From CAZDYI01 sp964509765 (GTDB lineage Bacteria > Pseudomonadota > Gammaproteobacteria > Tethybacterales > Tethybacteraceae): a stretch of 8,876 nt of DNA. Both the position numbers and the translations under genes were made by a program. Under the pieces are notes generated by a model. It saw only the letters and a list, made by a program, of their open reading frames with translations, was not told where the DNA came from and made no database searches. How positions within the stretch are numbered: position 1 is the stretch's first letter; the number at the start of each line of letters is the position of its first letter. Positions 1 through 6,354 of the stretch are shown one piece after another. The stretch lies in contig CAZDYI010000043.1 of the NCBI GenBank assembly GCA_964509765.1, forward strand, positions 1-8,876, in the 5' to 3' direction.

Positions 1-522
1 GCGGAAGTTGCCGAGCAGGCTGACGTTCTCGATCTTGACGTCGGTGACCACCCACTCGCCGTCGGTCTCCTTGAGCAGGTACTCGATGCGGACGTTCTTG
101 CCCTTGTTGAGGACGTTGATGCCGACGTTCACCGAGCCGTCCTTTAGCTCCTCTGGCGCCATGAACTCGACCTCCTGGTCGTTGAACTTGGCGAGCGACT
201 TGGAGTAGGTGCGCTCGACCAGCGCCCGGAACTGGTCGATCAGCTCGCCCTTCTCGGCGTCGGATGCCTTGCGCCAGTGCTTGCCGACCACGAAGCGGGT
301 AAGGAACTCGTAGTCGAACTGCGGCGAGATCACCTCCTGGATGATCACCAGCGCGCTGTCGTCGTTGAGGGTGCCGGCGTCGCGGTTCTGGATCAGGCGC
401 TCGAGCGCGGTGCCCAGCGCCTGCTGGATCTGCGCCTCCTTGTCCTGGTAGCCGGTCGCGCCGAGGGCCGCCCCGGCCGCCAAGGCCAGGGCCGCGCAGG
501 TCATGAGCAGTCGCTTGGTCAT
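1..522 (-). CDS. mlaC: MlaC, periplasmic phospholipid-binding protein (3' end missing)
   Basis: This is the soluble lipid carrier of the Mla system. It shuttles phospholipid through the periplasm between the outer-membrane MlaA complex and the inner-membrane MlaFEDB complex. I translated 174 residues from ATG at 520-522. A hydrophobic signal peptide opens the protein (MTKRLLMTCAALALAAGAA). The body follows the MlaC/Tol-tolerance fold family: ISPQFDYEFLTRFVVGKHWR near residue 70, then FRALVERTYSKSL, and near the end GEWVVTDVKIENVSLLGNFR, which corresponds to the family's 'YKVVDV..EGVSLV.NYR' segment. Family members are about 200-215 residues, so roughly the last 30-40 residues lie beyond the left edge. 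Its ATG overlaps the mlaD stop codon in an ATGA, so translation is probably coupled. Confidence 0.9.
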   Translation of the reverse strand, partial: MTKRLLMTCAALALAAGAALGATGYQDKEAQIQQALGTALERLIQNRDAGTLNDDSALVIIQEVISPQFDYEFLTRFVVGKHWRKASDAEKGELIDQFRALVERTYSKSLAKFNDQEVEFMAPEELKDGSVNVGINVLNKGKNVRIEYLLKETDGEWVVTDVKIENVSLLGNFR

Positions 523-971
523 TCTGCCGCCTGGTCGAAGAGAAACTTGCTGATTAGGTCCTCGAGGATGATCGCCGAGTTGCCGCTGGTGATGTCCCCG
601 GGCGCGAGCATGGTCTCGGAGCCGCCGGCCTCGATGTTGACGTACTGGTCGCCGAGCAGGTTGGTCGAGACCACCGAGAACACCGAGTCGTCGGGGAACT
701 GGTACCGGGAGTCGATCTGCAGCCTGGCGATCGCCTCGTAGAACTCCTGCTCGAGGCTGAGGCTCTCGACCGTGCCGACGACGATCCCGGAGCTCTTGAC
801 AGGCGAGTTCGCGTTCAGCGCCCCGATGTTCTCGAAGGACACCGAGATCTCGTAGGTCTCGGACGTCGAGATGTTGTCGAGGTTCGCGGCCCGCATGGCG
901 ATGAACACCAGGCCGATGATCGCGATGATGATGAAGATCCCCGCGCCGAAGTCGATGTGGTCCCGTTCCAT
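519..971 (-). CDS. mlaD: MlaD, MCE-domain subunit of the phospholipid ABC transporter
   Basis: MlaD is the membrane-anchored substrate-binding subunit; in known systems it forms a hexameric MCE ring on the periplasmic side of MlaE and hands lipid to MlaC. The 150-residue product has one N-terminal membrane helix (about residues 10-27, GAGIFIIIAIIGLVFIAM). An MCE domain follows (about 40-117), with FENIGALNANSPVKSSGIVVG and the conserved LLGDQYVNI at 105-113. The tail AIILEDLISKFLF (about 133-145) matches the end of Escherichia coli MlaD, which then carries a longer disordered tail that is missing here. A 34-bp gap separates it from the mlaE stop, with only a weak GGGA ribosome site before the ATG. 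Confidence 0.95.
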   Translation of the reverse strand: MERDHIDFGAGIFIIIAIIGLVFIAMRAANLDNISTSETYEISVSFENIGALNANSPVKSSGIVVGTVESLSLEQEFYEAIARLQIDSRYQFPDDSVFSVVSTNLLGDQYVNIEAGGSETMLAPGDITSGNSAIILEDLISKFLFDQAAE

Positions 972-1005
972 TTCCCAGGGTCGTCAGGCGTTGCCCAACA
1001 GCAGA

Positions 1006-1839
1006 TTATCCGTCATTGAGCAGAAAAGCGGTGATGATGAAGTCCAGGCCGAGCAGCGTCAGCGAGGCGTAGACCACAGCGGCGGTGGTCGCCCGCGCAA
1101 CCCCCTCGGCGGTCGGCATGGCCCGGTAGCCGTGGTAGAGCGCGATCAGGTTGACCGCGACCGCGAAGACGAAGCTCTTGGCCATCCCCTCGGTGAAGTC
1201 GCCGAAGAACTTCGTGTAGCGCTGCATGTTCCCCCAGAAGAAGCCCTCGTAGAGGCCGATCTGGACCACCGCCATGAAGTAGGTGCCGACTATCGCCACC
1301 GCCAAAAGCACGATGGTAAGGAGCGGCAGGCTGATCACGCCGGCGACGAACCTCGGCGCGATCTCGCGCTCGAGGGGGTCGACCGCCATGACCTCCATCG
1401 AGGCGATCTGCTCGGAGGACTTCTTGAGCCCGATCGAGGCGGTGATCGCGGTGCACGAGCAGCCGATGTACAGGAGGCCCGCGAGCACGGGCCCGAGCTC
1501 GCGGAACAGGGTTATCGCGGCCGCGGCGCCGACGATCTGGGTCTGGCCGTAGCGCTCGAGGATCGTGTAGAACTGCAGGCCCAGGACCAGGCCGATGAAC
1601 AGCCCCGAGACCACGATGATCGGCATCGACAGGGTCCCGAGGTTGTAGATCTGCCGCCAGATCAGCCCGAAGCGGGCCAGCGACGCCGGGACGCGCTTGA
1701 ACACGTAGACGCTGAAGCGGCCGAATGTCCCGAGGTCGTGGACGGTCTCGACGAGCGGCCAGCCGAGGCGGCGGATCTTGGCGGCGAGCCCCTTGCGCCG
1801 CCGCGACTTGCCTACGAGCTGTACCGCCTCTTCGCTCAT
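1006..1839 (-). CDS. mlaE: MlaE, permease of the phospholipid ABC transporter
   Basis: MlaE is the inner-membrane permease, normally a dimer coupling MlaF ATP hydrolysis to lipid movement through MlaD. At 277 residues it is slightly longer than E. coli MlaE (about 260) because of a basic N-terminus. Family landmarks are clear: GLVLGLQFYTILERYG (83-98), LFRELGPVLAGLL (111-123), SMEVMAVDPLEREIAPRF (147-164, the coupling region), GVISLPLL (167-174), ATT near 250-252 and TLLGLDFIITAFL (261-273). The normally well-kept GRAGSALTAEIG stretch reads GCSCTAITASIG (126-137), so the arginine and the glutamate are both lost. Its ATG overlaps the mlaF stop (ATGA at 1836-1839). Confidence 0.95.
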   Translation of the reverse strand: MSEEAVQLVGKSRRRKGLAAKIRRLGWPLVETVHDLGTFGRFSVYVFKRVPASLARFGLIWRQIYNLGTLSMPIIVVSGLFIGLVLGLQFYTILERYGQTQIVGAAAAITLFRELGPVLAGLLYIGCSCTAITASIGLKKSSEQIASMEVMAVDPLEREIAPRFVAGVISLPLLTIVLLAVAIVGTYFMAVVQIGLYEGFFWGNMQRYTKFFGDFTEGMAKSFVFAVAVNLIALYHGYRAMPTAEGVARATTAAVVYASLTLLGLDFIITAFLLNDG

Positions 1840-2651
1840 GCGGCGGTGTCCAGGCGCAGGTCCTTGCCGAGGTCCGGCCCCGGGATGTGGAACGGCAGCG
1901 GGCCGTCGGCCTTGCCGTTGATGAACTGGTCGACCAGCGGCTCGTCCGAGCGCCGCATCTCGTCGGGCGTCCCGCTCGTGATGACCTTGCCGTGCCAGAG
2001 CAGGTAGATCTTGTCGGAGATGTCGAAGGTCTCGGGGACGTCGTGGGTGATGATGATCGACGTCGCGCCGAGGGCGTGGTTGAGCTCCATGATCAGCTTG
2101 GCGATCACCGTCTTGGAGACCGGGTCGAGGCCGGCGAAGGGCTCGTCGTAGAGCAGGATCTGCGGGTCGAGCGCGATCGCCCGCGCGAGCGCCACGCGGC
2201 GCTGCTGGCCGCCGGAGAGCTCGGACGGGTAGCGGTCGACGGCCGGCCGCAGCCCGACCGAGTGGAGCTTCATGAGCACCAGGTCGCGGATCACCGGCAT
2301 CGACAGCTTGGTGTGCTCGAGCAGCGGGAAGGCGACGTTGTCGCCGACCGAGATGTCGGTGAACAGCCCCGAGTACTGGAAGAGCATGCCCATCTTGCGC
2401 CGCATCCGGTAGAGCTCCTTGATGTCCATCTTCGCCACGTCCTCGCCGTCGACGACGATTGACGAGCCGGGCTTGGCCTTGTACTGGCCGGTGATCAGGC
2501 GGATGATGGTGGTCTTGCCGCTGCCGGAGCCGCCCATCAGGGCGACGATCGAGCCGCGCTCGACCTCGATGTCGAGGCCGTGGAGGACCTGGACGTTGCG
2601 GCTCGGGTAGCTGAAGTGGAGGTTGCGGATCTCCACGGCGATGTCGGGCAT
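1836..2651 (-). CDS. mlaF: MlaF, ATPase of the phospholipid ABC transporter
   Basis: MlaF is the cytoplasmic ATPase that drives the MlaFEDB complex. All ABC motifs are intact in the 271 residues: Walker A GGSGSGKTT (40-48), Q-loop Q92, signature LSGGQ (145-149), Walker B LLYDEP (166-171) and H-loop H203 in ITHD. The C-terminal extension LVDQFINGKADGPLPFHIPG (about 239-258) is diagnostic for MlaF over other MCE-type ATPases; in E. coli this tail packs against the partner subunit and MlaB. No mlaB lies in the window; it may follow mlaC beyond the edge. It is the first gene of the operon. There is no Shine-Dalgarno site before the ATG at 2649-2651, but a GATAAT box lies 7 nt upstream, so the mRNA may be leaderless. 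Confidence 0.96.
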   Translation of the reverse strand: MPDIAVEIRNLHFSYPSRNVQVLHGLDIEVERGSIVALMGGSGSGKTTIIRLITGQYKAKPGSSIVVDGEDVAKMDIKELYRMRRKMGMLFQYSGLFTDISVGDNVAFPLLEHTKLSMPVIRDLVLMKLHSVGLRPAVDRYPSELSGGQQRRVALARAIALDPQILLYDEPFAGLDPVSKTVIAKLIMELNHALGATSIIITHDVPETFDISDKIYLLWHGKVITSGTPDEMRRSDEPLVDQFINGKADGPLPFHIPGPDLGKDLRLDTAA

Positions 2652-2664
2652 GGGGCTAATTATC
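2652..2664 (-). promoter_or_regulatory. Candidate mlaF promoter -10 region (leaderless)
   Basis: On the minus strand the bases before the mlaF ATG read GATAATTAGCCCC then ATG. GATAAT matches the -10 consensus at 5 of 6 positions and leaves only 7 nt before the start codon. Transcription would therefore begin at or next to the ATG, and no ribosome-binding site is present. No good -35 is visible 16-18 bp further upstream. A near-identical element lies inverted on the trpD side. Basis: motif seen in sequence; function inferred. Confidence 0.4.
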
Positions 2665-2698
2665 CCTGATGAATGCGGGCGGGAATGCCGGAAGTTGA

Positions 2699-2711
2699 GA
2701 GAATCAGCCCC
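2699..2711 (+). promoter_or_regulatory. Candidate trpD promoter -10 region
   Basis: GAGAATCAGCCCC repeats 11 of 13 bases of the mlaF-side element in the opposite orientation. If GAGAAT acts as a weak -10, transcription would start near 2711, giving a leader of about 15 nt that carries the GGAAGG ribosome site at 2716-2721. No leader peptide or attenuator fits in so short a leader, so classical trp attenuation is unlikely here. Confidence 0.25.
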
Positions 2712-2725
2712 CTGCGGAAGGCGAG

Positions 2726-3742
2726 ATGGCTGACTTCACCGAGACCCTGCACCGGCTGATGGACGGCCGCGACCTCAGCGAGGGCGAGATGGACGCGGCC
2801 CTGTCGGCGATCCTGTCGGGCGAGTGGGGCGAGGTGCGCACCTCGGCGTTCCTCGTCGCCATGCGCCAGAAGGGCGTGACCGTCGGCGAGCTCGCCGCCG
2901 CCGCTAGCTGCCTGATGGGCCTTTGCGTGCCCGTGGAGGTCGAGCGCCCGGAGGAGGTCCTCGACACCGCCGGGACCGGCGGCGACGCCAAGGGGACCTT
3001 CAACGTCTCGACCGCGGCGTCCTTCGTCGCCGCGGCCTGCGGGGCGCGGGTCGCCAAGCACGGCAACCGGGCGATGTCGGGCTCCTGCGGGAGCTCCGAC
3101 CTGCTCGCCGCGCTCGGGGTCGGCCTCGACCAGTCGCCCAAGCGGCTCGCCGGGTGCCTCGCCGAGACCGGCATCTGCTTCATGTTCGCCCCGGCGCACC
3201 ACCCGGCGCTCAAGCTCGTCGCGCCGGTCCGCCGCGAGCTCGGCACAAGGACGATGTTCAACCTGCTCGGCCCGCTCGTCAACCCCGCGCACGCCGGCTG
3301 CCGGCTCGCCGGGATCTACGACGCGGACTGGCTCGTGCGCTACGCCGAGGCGCTCGCCGCGCTCGGGGTGAAAAGGGCGGTCGTGGTCAACTCCGAAGGG
3401 ATGGACGAGTTCTCGATCTCGGGGCCGTCGCGCTACGTCATGCTCGCCGACGGGCACGTCTCCGAGCACGAGGCCGCTCCCGCGGACGCGGGACTCGACA
3501 GCCACCCCCACGAGGAGATCACCGTGTCGGGCATCGACGGGGCGGTCGAGGCGTTCAACTCCGCGATCGACGGGACGAACCCGGCCACGCGCGACGCGGC
3601 CGCGCTCAACGCCGGCGCCGCGCTGCTCGCGGCGGGCCGGGCGGACGGACTTGCCGCAGGCGTGGAGGCCGCCCTCGGGGCGATAGCCGACGGCCGCGCC
3701 CGCGCCAAGGTCGACGAGTACCTGCGGGCCTGCCCGCAATGA
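2726..3742 (+). CDS. trpD: Anthranilate phosphoribosyltransferase
   Basis: TrpD catalyses the second step of tryptophan synthesis: anthranilate plus PRPP gives phosphoribosyl-anthranilate. The 338 residues match the usual length of the stand-alone enzyme. Landmarks in order are the PRPP glycine loop DTAGTGGD (80-87), NVSTA (93-97), KHGNR (111-115), the anthranilate-binding region VRRELGTRTMFNLLGPLVNP (168-187) and the acidic magnesium pair D227-E228 in SEGMDEFS. The loop after KHGNR reads AMSGSCGSSD, where many family members have a second serine in place of G119; the fold signature is otherwise intact. The start is supported by GGAAGG 4 nt before the ATG. The TGA overlaps the trpC ATG. trpE and trpG, common neighbours in other proteobacteria, are not in the window. 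Confidence 0.97.
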   Translation: MADFTETLHRLMDGRDLSEGEMDAALSAILSGEWGEVRTSAFLVAMRQKGVTVGELAAAASCLMGLCVPVEVERPEEVLDTAGTGGDAKGTFNVSTAASFVAAACGARVAKHGNRAMSGSCGSSDLLAALGVGLDQSPKRLAGCLAETGICFMFAPAHHPALKLVAPVRRELGTRTMFNLLGPLVNPAHAGCRLAGIYDADWLVRYAEALAALGVKRAVVVNSEGMDEFSISGPSRYVMLADGHVSEHEAAPADAGLDSHPHEEITVSGIDGAVEAFNSAIDGTNPATRDAAALNAGAALLAAGRADGLAAGVEAALGAIADGRARAKVDEYLRACPQ

Positions 3743-4548
3743 CCGAGGGCATCCTCGCGGAGATCGTCCGCGAGAAGAGGAAGAAGGCCGAGGCCGGCAG
3801 GTCCCTGATCCCCGAGGAGCGGTTCAGGCAGTCCCTCGGCTCCCTGAAGCCCTGCAGGGGGTTCAGGGAAGCGCTGCGGCTGGAGTCCTCGGAGGGCGCC
3901 CTCGGCGTGATCGCCGAGGTCAAGCGCAAGAGCCCGAGCGCGGGCCAGATCGCCTCGGACCTCAAGATGGACCTCGGCAGCAGGGTCGCGGACTACGAGG
4001 CCGGCGGGGCGACCTGCGTCTCTGTCCTCACCGACGAGGAGCGCTTCGCCGGCAGCAACGACGACGTCGAGACGGCCCGGGGGAGCTGCTCCATCCCGGT
4101 GCTGCGCAAGGACTTCATGGTCGACACCTGGCAGGTCCACGAGTCGCGGGCGATCGGCTCGGACTGCATCCTGCTGATCGTCGCCGCCATCGAGGACCGC
4201 AAGCTGCTCGCCGAGCTCGCCGCAGTGGCCAGGGAGCTCGGCATGGACGTCCTCGTCGAGGTCCACTCCGAGGACGAGGTCGAGGCAGCGCTTGAGCTCG
4301 GCACCGGCCTCGTCGGGGTCAACAACCGCGACCTTTCGACCTTCGAGACCGACCTCGCCGTCTCCGAGCGGCTGGTCCCGAGGCTCAAGGGCGAGGGCAG
4401 GGTCGTCGTCGCCGAGAGCGCGATCAGGACCGGCGAGGACGCCGCGCGGATGAAGGCCGCCGGCGCGGACGCGGTCCTCGTCGGCGAGGCGCTGATGCGC
4501 GCCGACGACATCCCGGCGCTCGTCGAGGAGCTTCGCTGCCAGGAATAG
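3739..4548 (+). CDS. trpC: Indole-3-glycerol-phosphate synthase
   Basis: TrpC closes the indole ring, converting the deoxyribulose-phosphate product of phosphoribosyl-anthranilate to indole-3-glycerol phosphate. The 269-residue protein is a stand-alone TIM barrel, not fused to TrpF. Residues aligned with the known active site are E60 and K62 in AEVKRKSPS, K124 in VLRKDF (the general acid), E174 in VEVHSE, N195 in GVNNRDL and E226-S227 in VAESAI. The phosphate-binding loop is normally ESGI; here it is ESAI (A228). A longer open frame runs upstream through trpD, but the ATG at 3739 overlapping the trpD stop (ATGA) and the family length fix this start. Many AGG arginine codons appear compared with trpD. 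Confidence 0.96.
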   Translation: MTEGILAEIVREKRKKAEAGRSLIPEERFRQSLGSLKPCRGFREALRLESSEGALGVIAEVKRKSPSAGQIASDLKMDLGSRVADYEAGGATCVSVLTDEERFAGSNDDVETARGSCSIPVLRKDFMVDTWQVHESRAIGSDCILLIVAAIEDRKLLAELAAVARELGMDVLVEVHSEDEVEAALELGTGLVGVNNRDLSTFETDLAVSERLVPRLKGEGRVVVAESAIRTGEDAARMKAAGADAVLVGEALMRADDIPALVEELRCQE

Positions 4549-4635
4549 GCGGATTCCGCTGTCGCAAAAAGGCCCGAATCAGCGGGTTTTGCGGCAAAAC
4601 CCGTATAATTTGCGTCAAATACAACTGATTAACGA
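4549..4635 (+). promoter_or_regulatory. Exporter promoter with two related palindromes (candidate operator)
   Basis: A perfect -10 box TATAAT lies at 4604-4609, predicting a start near 4615-4617 and a leader of about 20 nt; no good -35 is visible. Directly against it is a perfect odd palindrome at 4583-4603: arm CGGGTTTTGC, centre G, arm GCAAAACCCG. A second one, ATTTGCGTCAAAT, covers 4608-4620. The centres (4593 and 4614) are exactly 21 bp apart and the 13-base cores agree at 10 positions (TTTGCGkCAAA). A third half-site, GCAAAAA, lies at 4564-4570. A dimeric repressor on both would cover the -10 box and the start site, as expected for a metal-responsive switch. As RNA the first palindrome is a 9-bp hairpin, but no U-tract follows, so it is a poor terminator for trpDC. 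Confidence 0.55.
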
Positions 4636-5793
4636 GTGAACACGGTCGTCCTGCGGCGCGGCGCAAGCCAGATTGCGCAAAACATCACGGTGGGCAAGCC
4701 GCTTGCGGTGCTCGCCCTGCTGTCGCTGTTCGCCCTCACCCCGACAACCAGGGAGGTCGCGGTCACCTCGCTCGTCGACGCCTACCTTCAGGTGAGCGTG
4801 TTCGTAGCCGGCACCCTTGCCGTCCTGTTCCTCGTCGAGGCCGTCGGCAAGACCAACATTGAGGAGATCGTCCGCAGGTATCCGCGCTCGCAGGTGCTGA
4901 TGGCGGCGACCCTCGGCGCGCTGCCAGGATGCGGCGGGGCGATCATGGTCACCACGCAGTACGTGCGCGGCTCGATGAGCTTCGGCGGCGTGGTCGCCGT
5001 GCTCACCGCGACGATGGGCGACGCCGCGTTCCTGCTGCTTGCCAAGGAGCCGGTCATCGCGATGTGGGTGTTCCTGACCTGCTACGTCACCGGCATCGTC
5101 TCGGGCACGGTCGTCAACTGGCTGCACGACGACAGGTACATGAGGGTCGAGTGCGACTACTGTGACGGCGAGGAGGAGATGGTCGCAGAGAACGAGCTCC
5201 TGTCGCCGTTCTACAAGGTGTGGATGGCGTTCTTCATCCCCGGCGCCGTGGCGGGGGTCATGCTCGCCTTCCAGATGGACCCGGCCGCGATGGTCCGGGA
5301 CCTCGTCGGCCTCGACCTCGTCACCACGCTCGCGCTCCTCGCCGCATTGCTGTCGGTCGCGATGTGGATGGTCAACCCGGTCTCGGACTTCCGGCTGTTC
5401 ACCTCGAGCGCGCGCACCTTCGACCGCCGGGTCTGCGACACGACCAACTTCGTGACCTTCTGGGTGCTTGTCGGCTACATCGCCTACGCGCTGCTCGAGT
5501 CCGTGCTCGGCTTCGACCTCAAGGGCCTGTTCCAGACCTGGGGCCTGGCGCTGCCGTTCATCGCGCTTCTCGTCGGCTTCATCCCCGGCTGCGGGCCGCA
5601 GATCGTGGTGACGACGCTTTACCTCAACGGGGCGATCCCGCTGTCGGCGCTCCTTGCGAACGCGATCTCCAACGACGGCGACGCGCTGTTCCCGGCGATA
5701 GCCGCGGCGCCCAAGGCCGCGATCGTCGCGACGCTCTACACCGCGGTGCCGGCCTTCATCGTAGGCTACGGTTACCTGGTGTTGTTTGAGTGA
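4636..5793 (+). CDS. Putative 10-TM heavy-metal/manganese exporter (ArsP_2 type)
   Basis: This is a polytopic inner-membrane protein of 385 residues resembling the 'putative, 10TM heavy-metal exporter' (ArsP_2) family, whose members are often labelled putative manganese or arsenic efflux proteins; the substrate is not established. An internal duplication is plain. Residues 94-130 start GALPGCGGAIMVTTQYVRG and end GDA; residues 314-350 start GFIPGCGPQIVVTTLYLNG and end GDA. The two are collinear at an offset of exactly 220. The PGCG and GDA motifs probably line the transport path. Between the halves sits a hydrophilic loop with a CxxC pair (C173, C176) in an acidic run, a possible metal site. 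The chosen start is GTG at 4636, about 20 nt after the predicted transcription start and without a Shine-Dalgarno site; a later GTG at residue 19 is possible. Confidence 0.8.
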   Translation: MNTVVLRRGASQIAQNITVGKPLAVLALLSLFALTPTTREVAVTSLVDAYLQVSVFVAGTLAVLFLVEAVGKTNIEEIVRRYPRSQVLMAATLGALPGCGGAIMVTTQYVRGSMSFGGVVAVLTATMGDAAFLLLAKEPVIAMWVFLTCYVTGIVSGTVVNWLHDDRYMRVECDYCDGEEEMVAENELLSPFYKVWMAFFIPGAVAGVMLAFQMDPAAMVRDLVGLDLVTTLALLAALLSVAMWMVNPVSDFRLFTSSARTFDRRVCDTTNFVTFWVLVGYIAYALLESVLGFDLKGLFQTWGLALPFIALLVGFIPGCGPQIVVTTLYLNGAIPLSALLANAISNDGDALFPAIAAAPKAAIVATLYTAVPAFIVGYGYLVLFE

Positions 5794-5799
5794 GGGAGG
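5794..5799 (+). promoter_or_regulatory. Strong ribosome-binding site of the small membrane gene
   Basis: GGGAGG begins on the base directly after the exporter TGA and ends 6 nt before the ATG at 5806. It is the strongest Shine-Dalgarno match in the window. It decides the start of the next gene and indicates translation from the exporter transcript. Confidence 0.7.
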
Positions 5800-5805
5800 C
5801 ATTGG

Positions 5806-6354
5806 ATGAATATGGAATTGCTCGAATATACTCTTGGACTATTTGTTGGAGGCTTGCTTGCTCCAGATAACTGGATTGGCTCTGGTATAGGAGTTGCAAT
5901 CTGCAAGGTGTACCTGAGTTTGCGCAAGCAATCCCTGTCGAACGACGGTCATGCATTTATCGCCTACGGCGCGGTAGGAGGAATTTCGAACTTCCTGCTC
6001 ACGCTTGCGACATTGCCCGTTATCGTCAGCAACTACGCACATATTGGGCTCGTTGTTTCAGAGGGAGATTACTTGCGGATTTATTTGCTTGCAGTGTTTC
6101 ATGGAATTGCGATTGCTGGAATTATTGGTGTGATAATTTTTCGGAGGAGTCAAAACAAACTAGGCAGGGAAAAAAAAATCGAAAGGATGAAAAATAGTGT
6201 GATTGCTTTACTGACCGCAATGGACATATCGTCACTGCCAGTTTCCTGTACGTCCAATCCAGGTTGTGCCCTAGGAAATGAAACCGTCGTTACACCACGG
6301 ATTTTGATTGGGTTAAAAAGGCTATGCAATCGCTTCTTGAATTTTACTTGGTGA
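5806..6354 (+). CDS. Unrecognised small membrane protein downstream of the metal exporter
   Basis: I do not recognise this 182-residue product. It has three or four hydrophobic stretches: about residues 5-32 (with a proline/aspartate break at 20-21), 50-76 and 90-112. A positive cluster follows (FRRSQNKLGREKK, 112-124), and then a polar tail with four cysteines. Its existence is supported by the strong ribosome site and the 12-nt gap after the exporter stop, which suggest one transcript and perhaps a helper role; that role is inference. Base use differs sharply from its neighbours: 27 G/C in the 60 bases at 5821-5880. A run of nine A at 6170-6178 sits just after the last membrane helix. One more A there would end the protein as KKNRKDEK, a natural-looking tail, so the region after residue 124 may not be the true C-terminus. 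Confidence 0.55.
   Translation: MNMELLEYTLGLFVGGLLAPDNWIGSGIGVAICKVYLSLRKQSLSNDGHAFIAYGAVGGISNFLLTLATLPVIVSNYAHIGLVVSEGDYLRIYLLAVFHGIAIAGIIGVIIFRRSQNKLGREKKIERMKNSVIALLTAMDISSLPVSCTSNPGCALGNETVVTPRILIGLKRLCNRFLNFTW

Noticed and set aside
871..2007. Long plus-strand open frame opposite mlaE/mlaF
   Set aside because: It is low-complexity R/A/G/D/E-rich shadow sequence antisense to well-identified mla genes, caused by high GC.
2660..3739. Minus-strand open frame opposite trpD
   Set aside because: Antisense shadow; trpD has complete family motifs and a ribosome site.
4583..4610. Palindrome as rho-independent terminator of trpDC
   Set aside because: The 9-bp stem is good, but it is followed by TATAATTTG rather than a T-run, and the -10 box and second palindrome explain it better as an operator.
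4615..5802. Minus-strand 395-codon frame opposite the exporter
   Set aside because: Composition is typical of an antisense GC shadow (R/E/H/D-rich, no domains); the plus-strand exporter has clear motifs and membrane helices.
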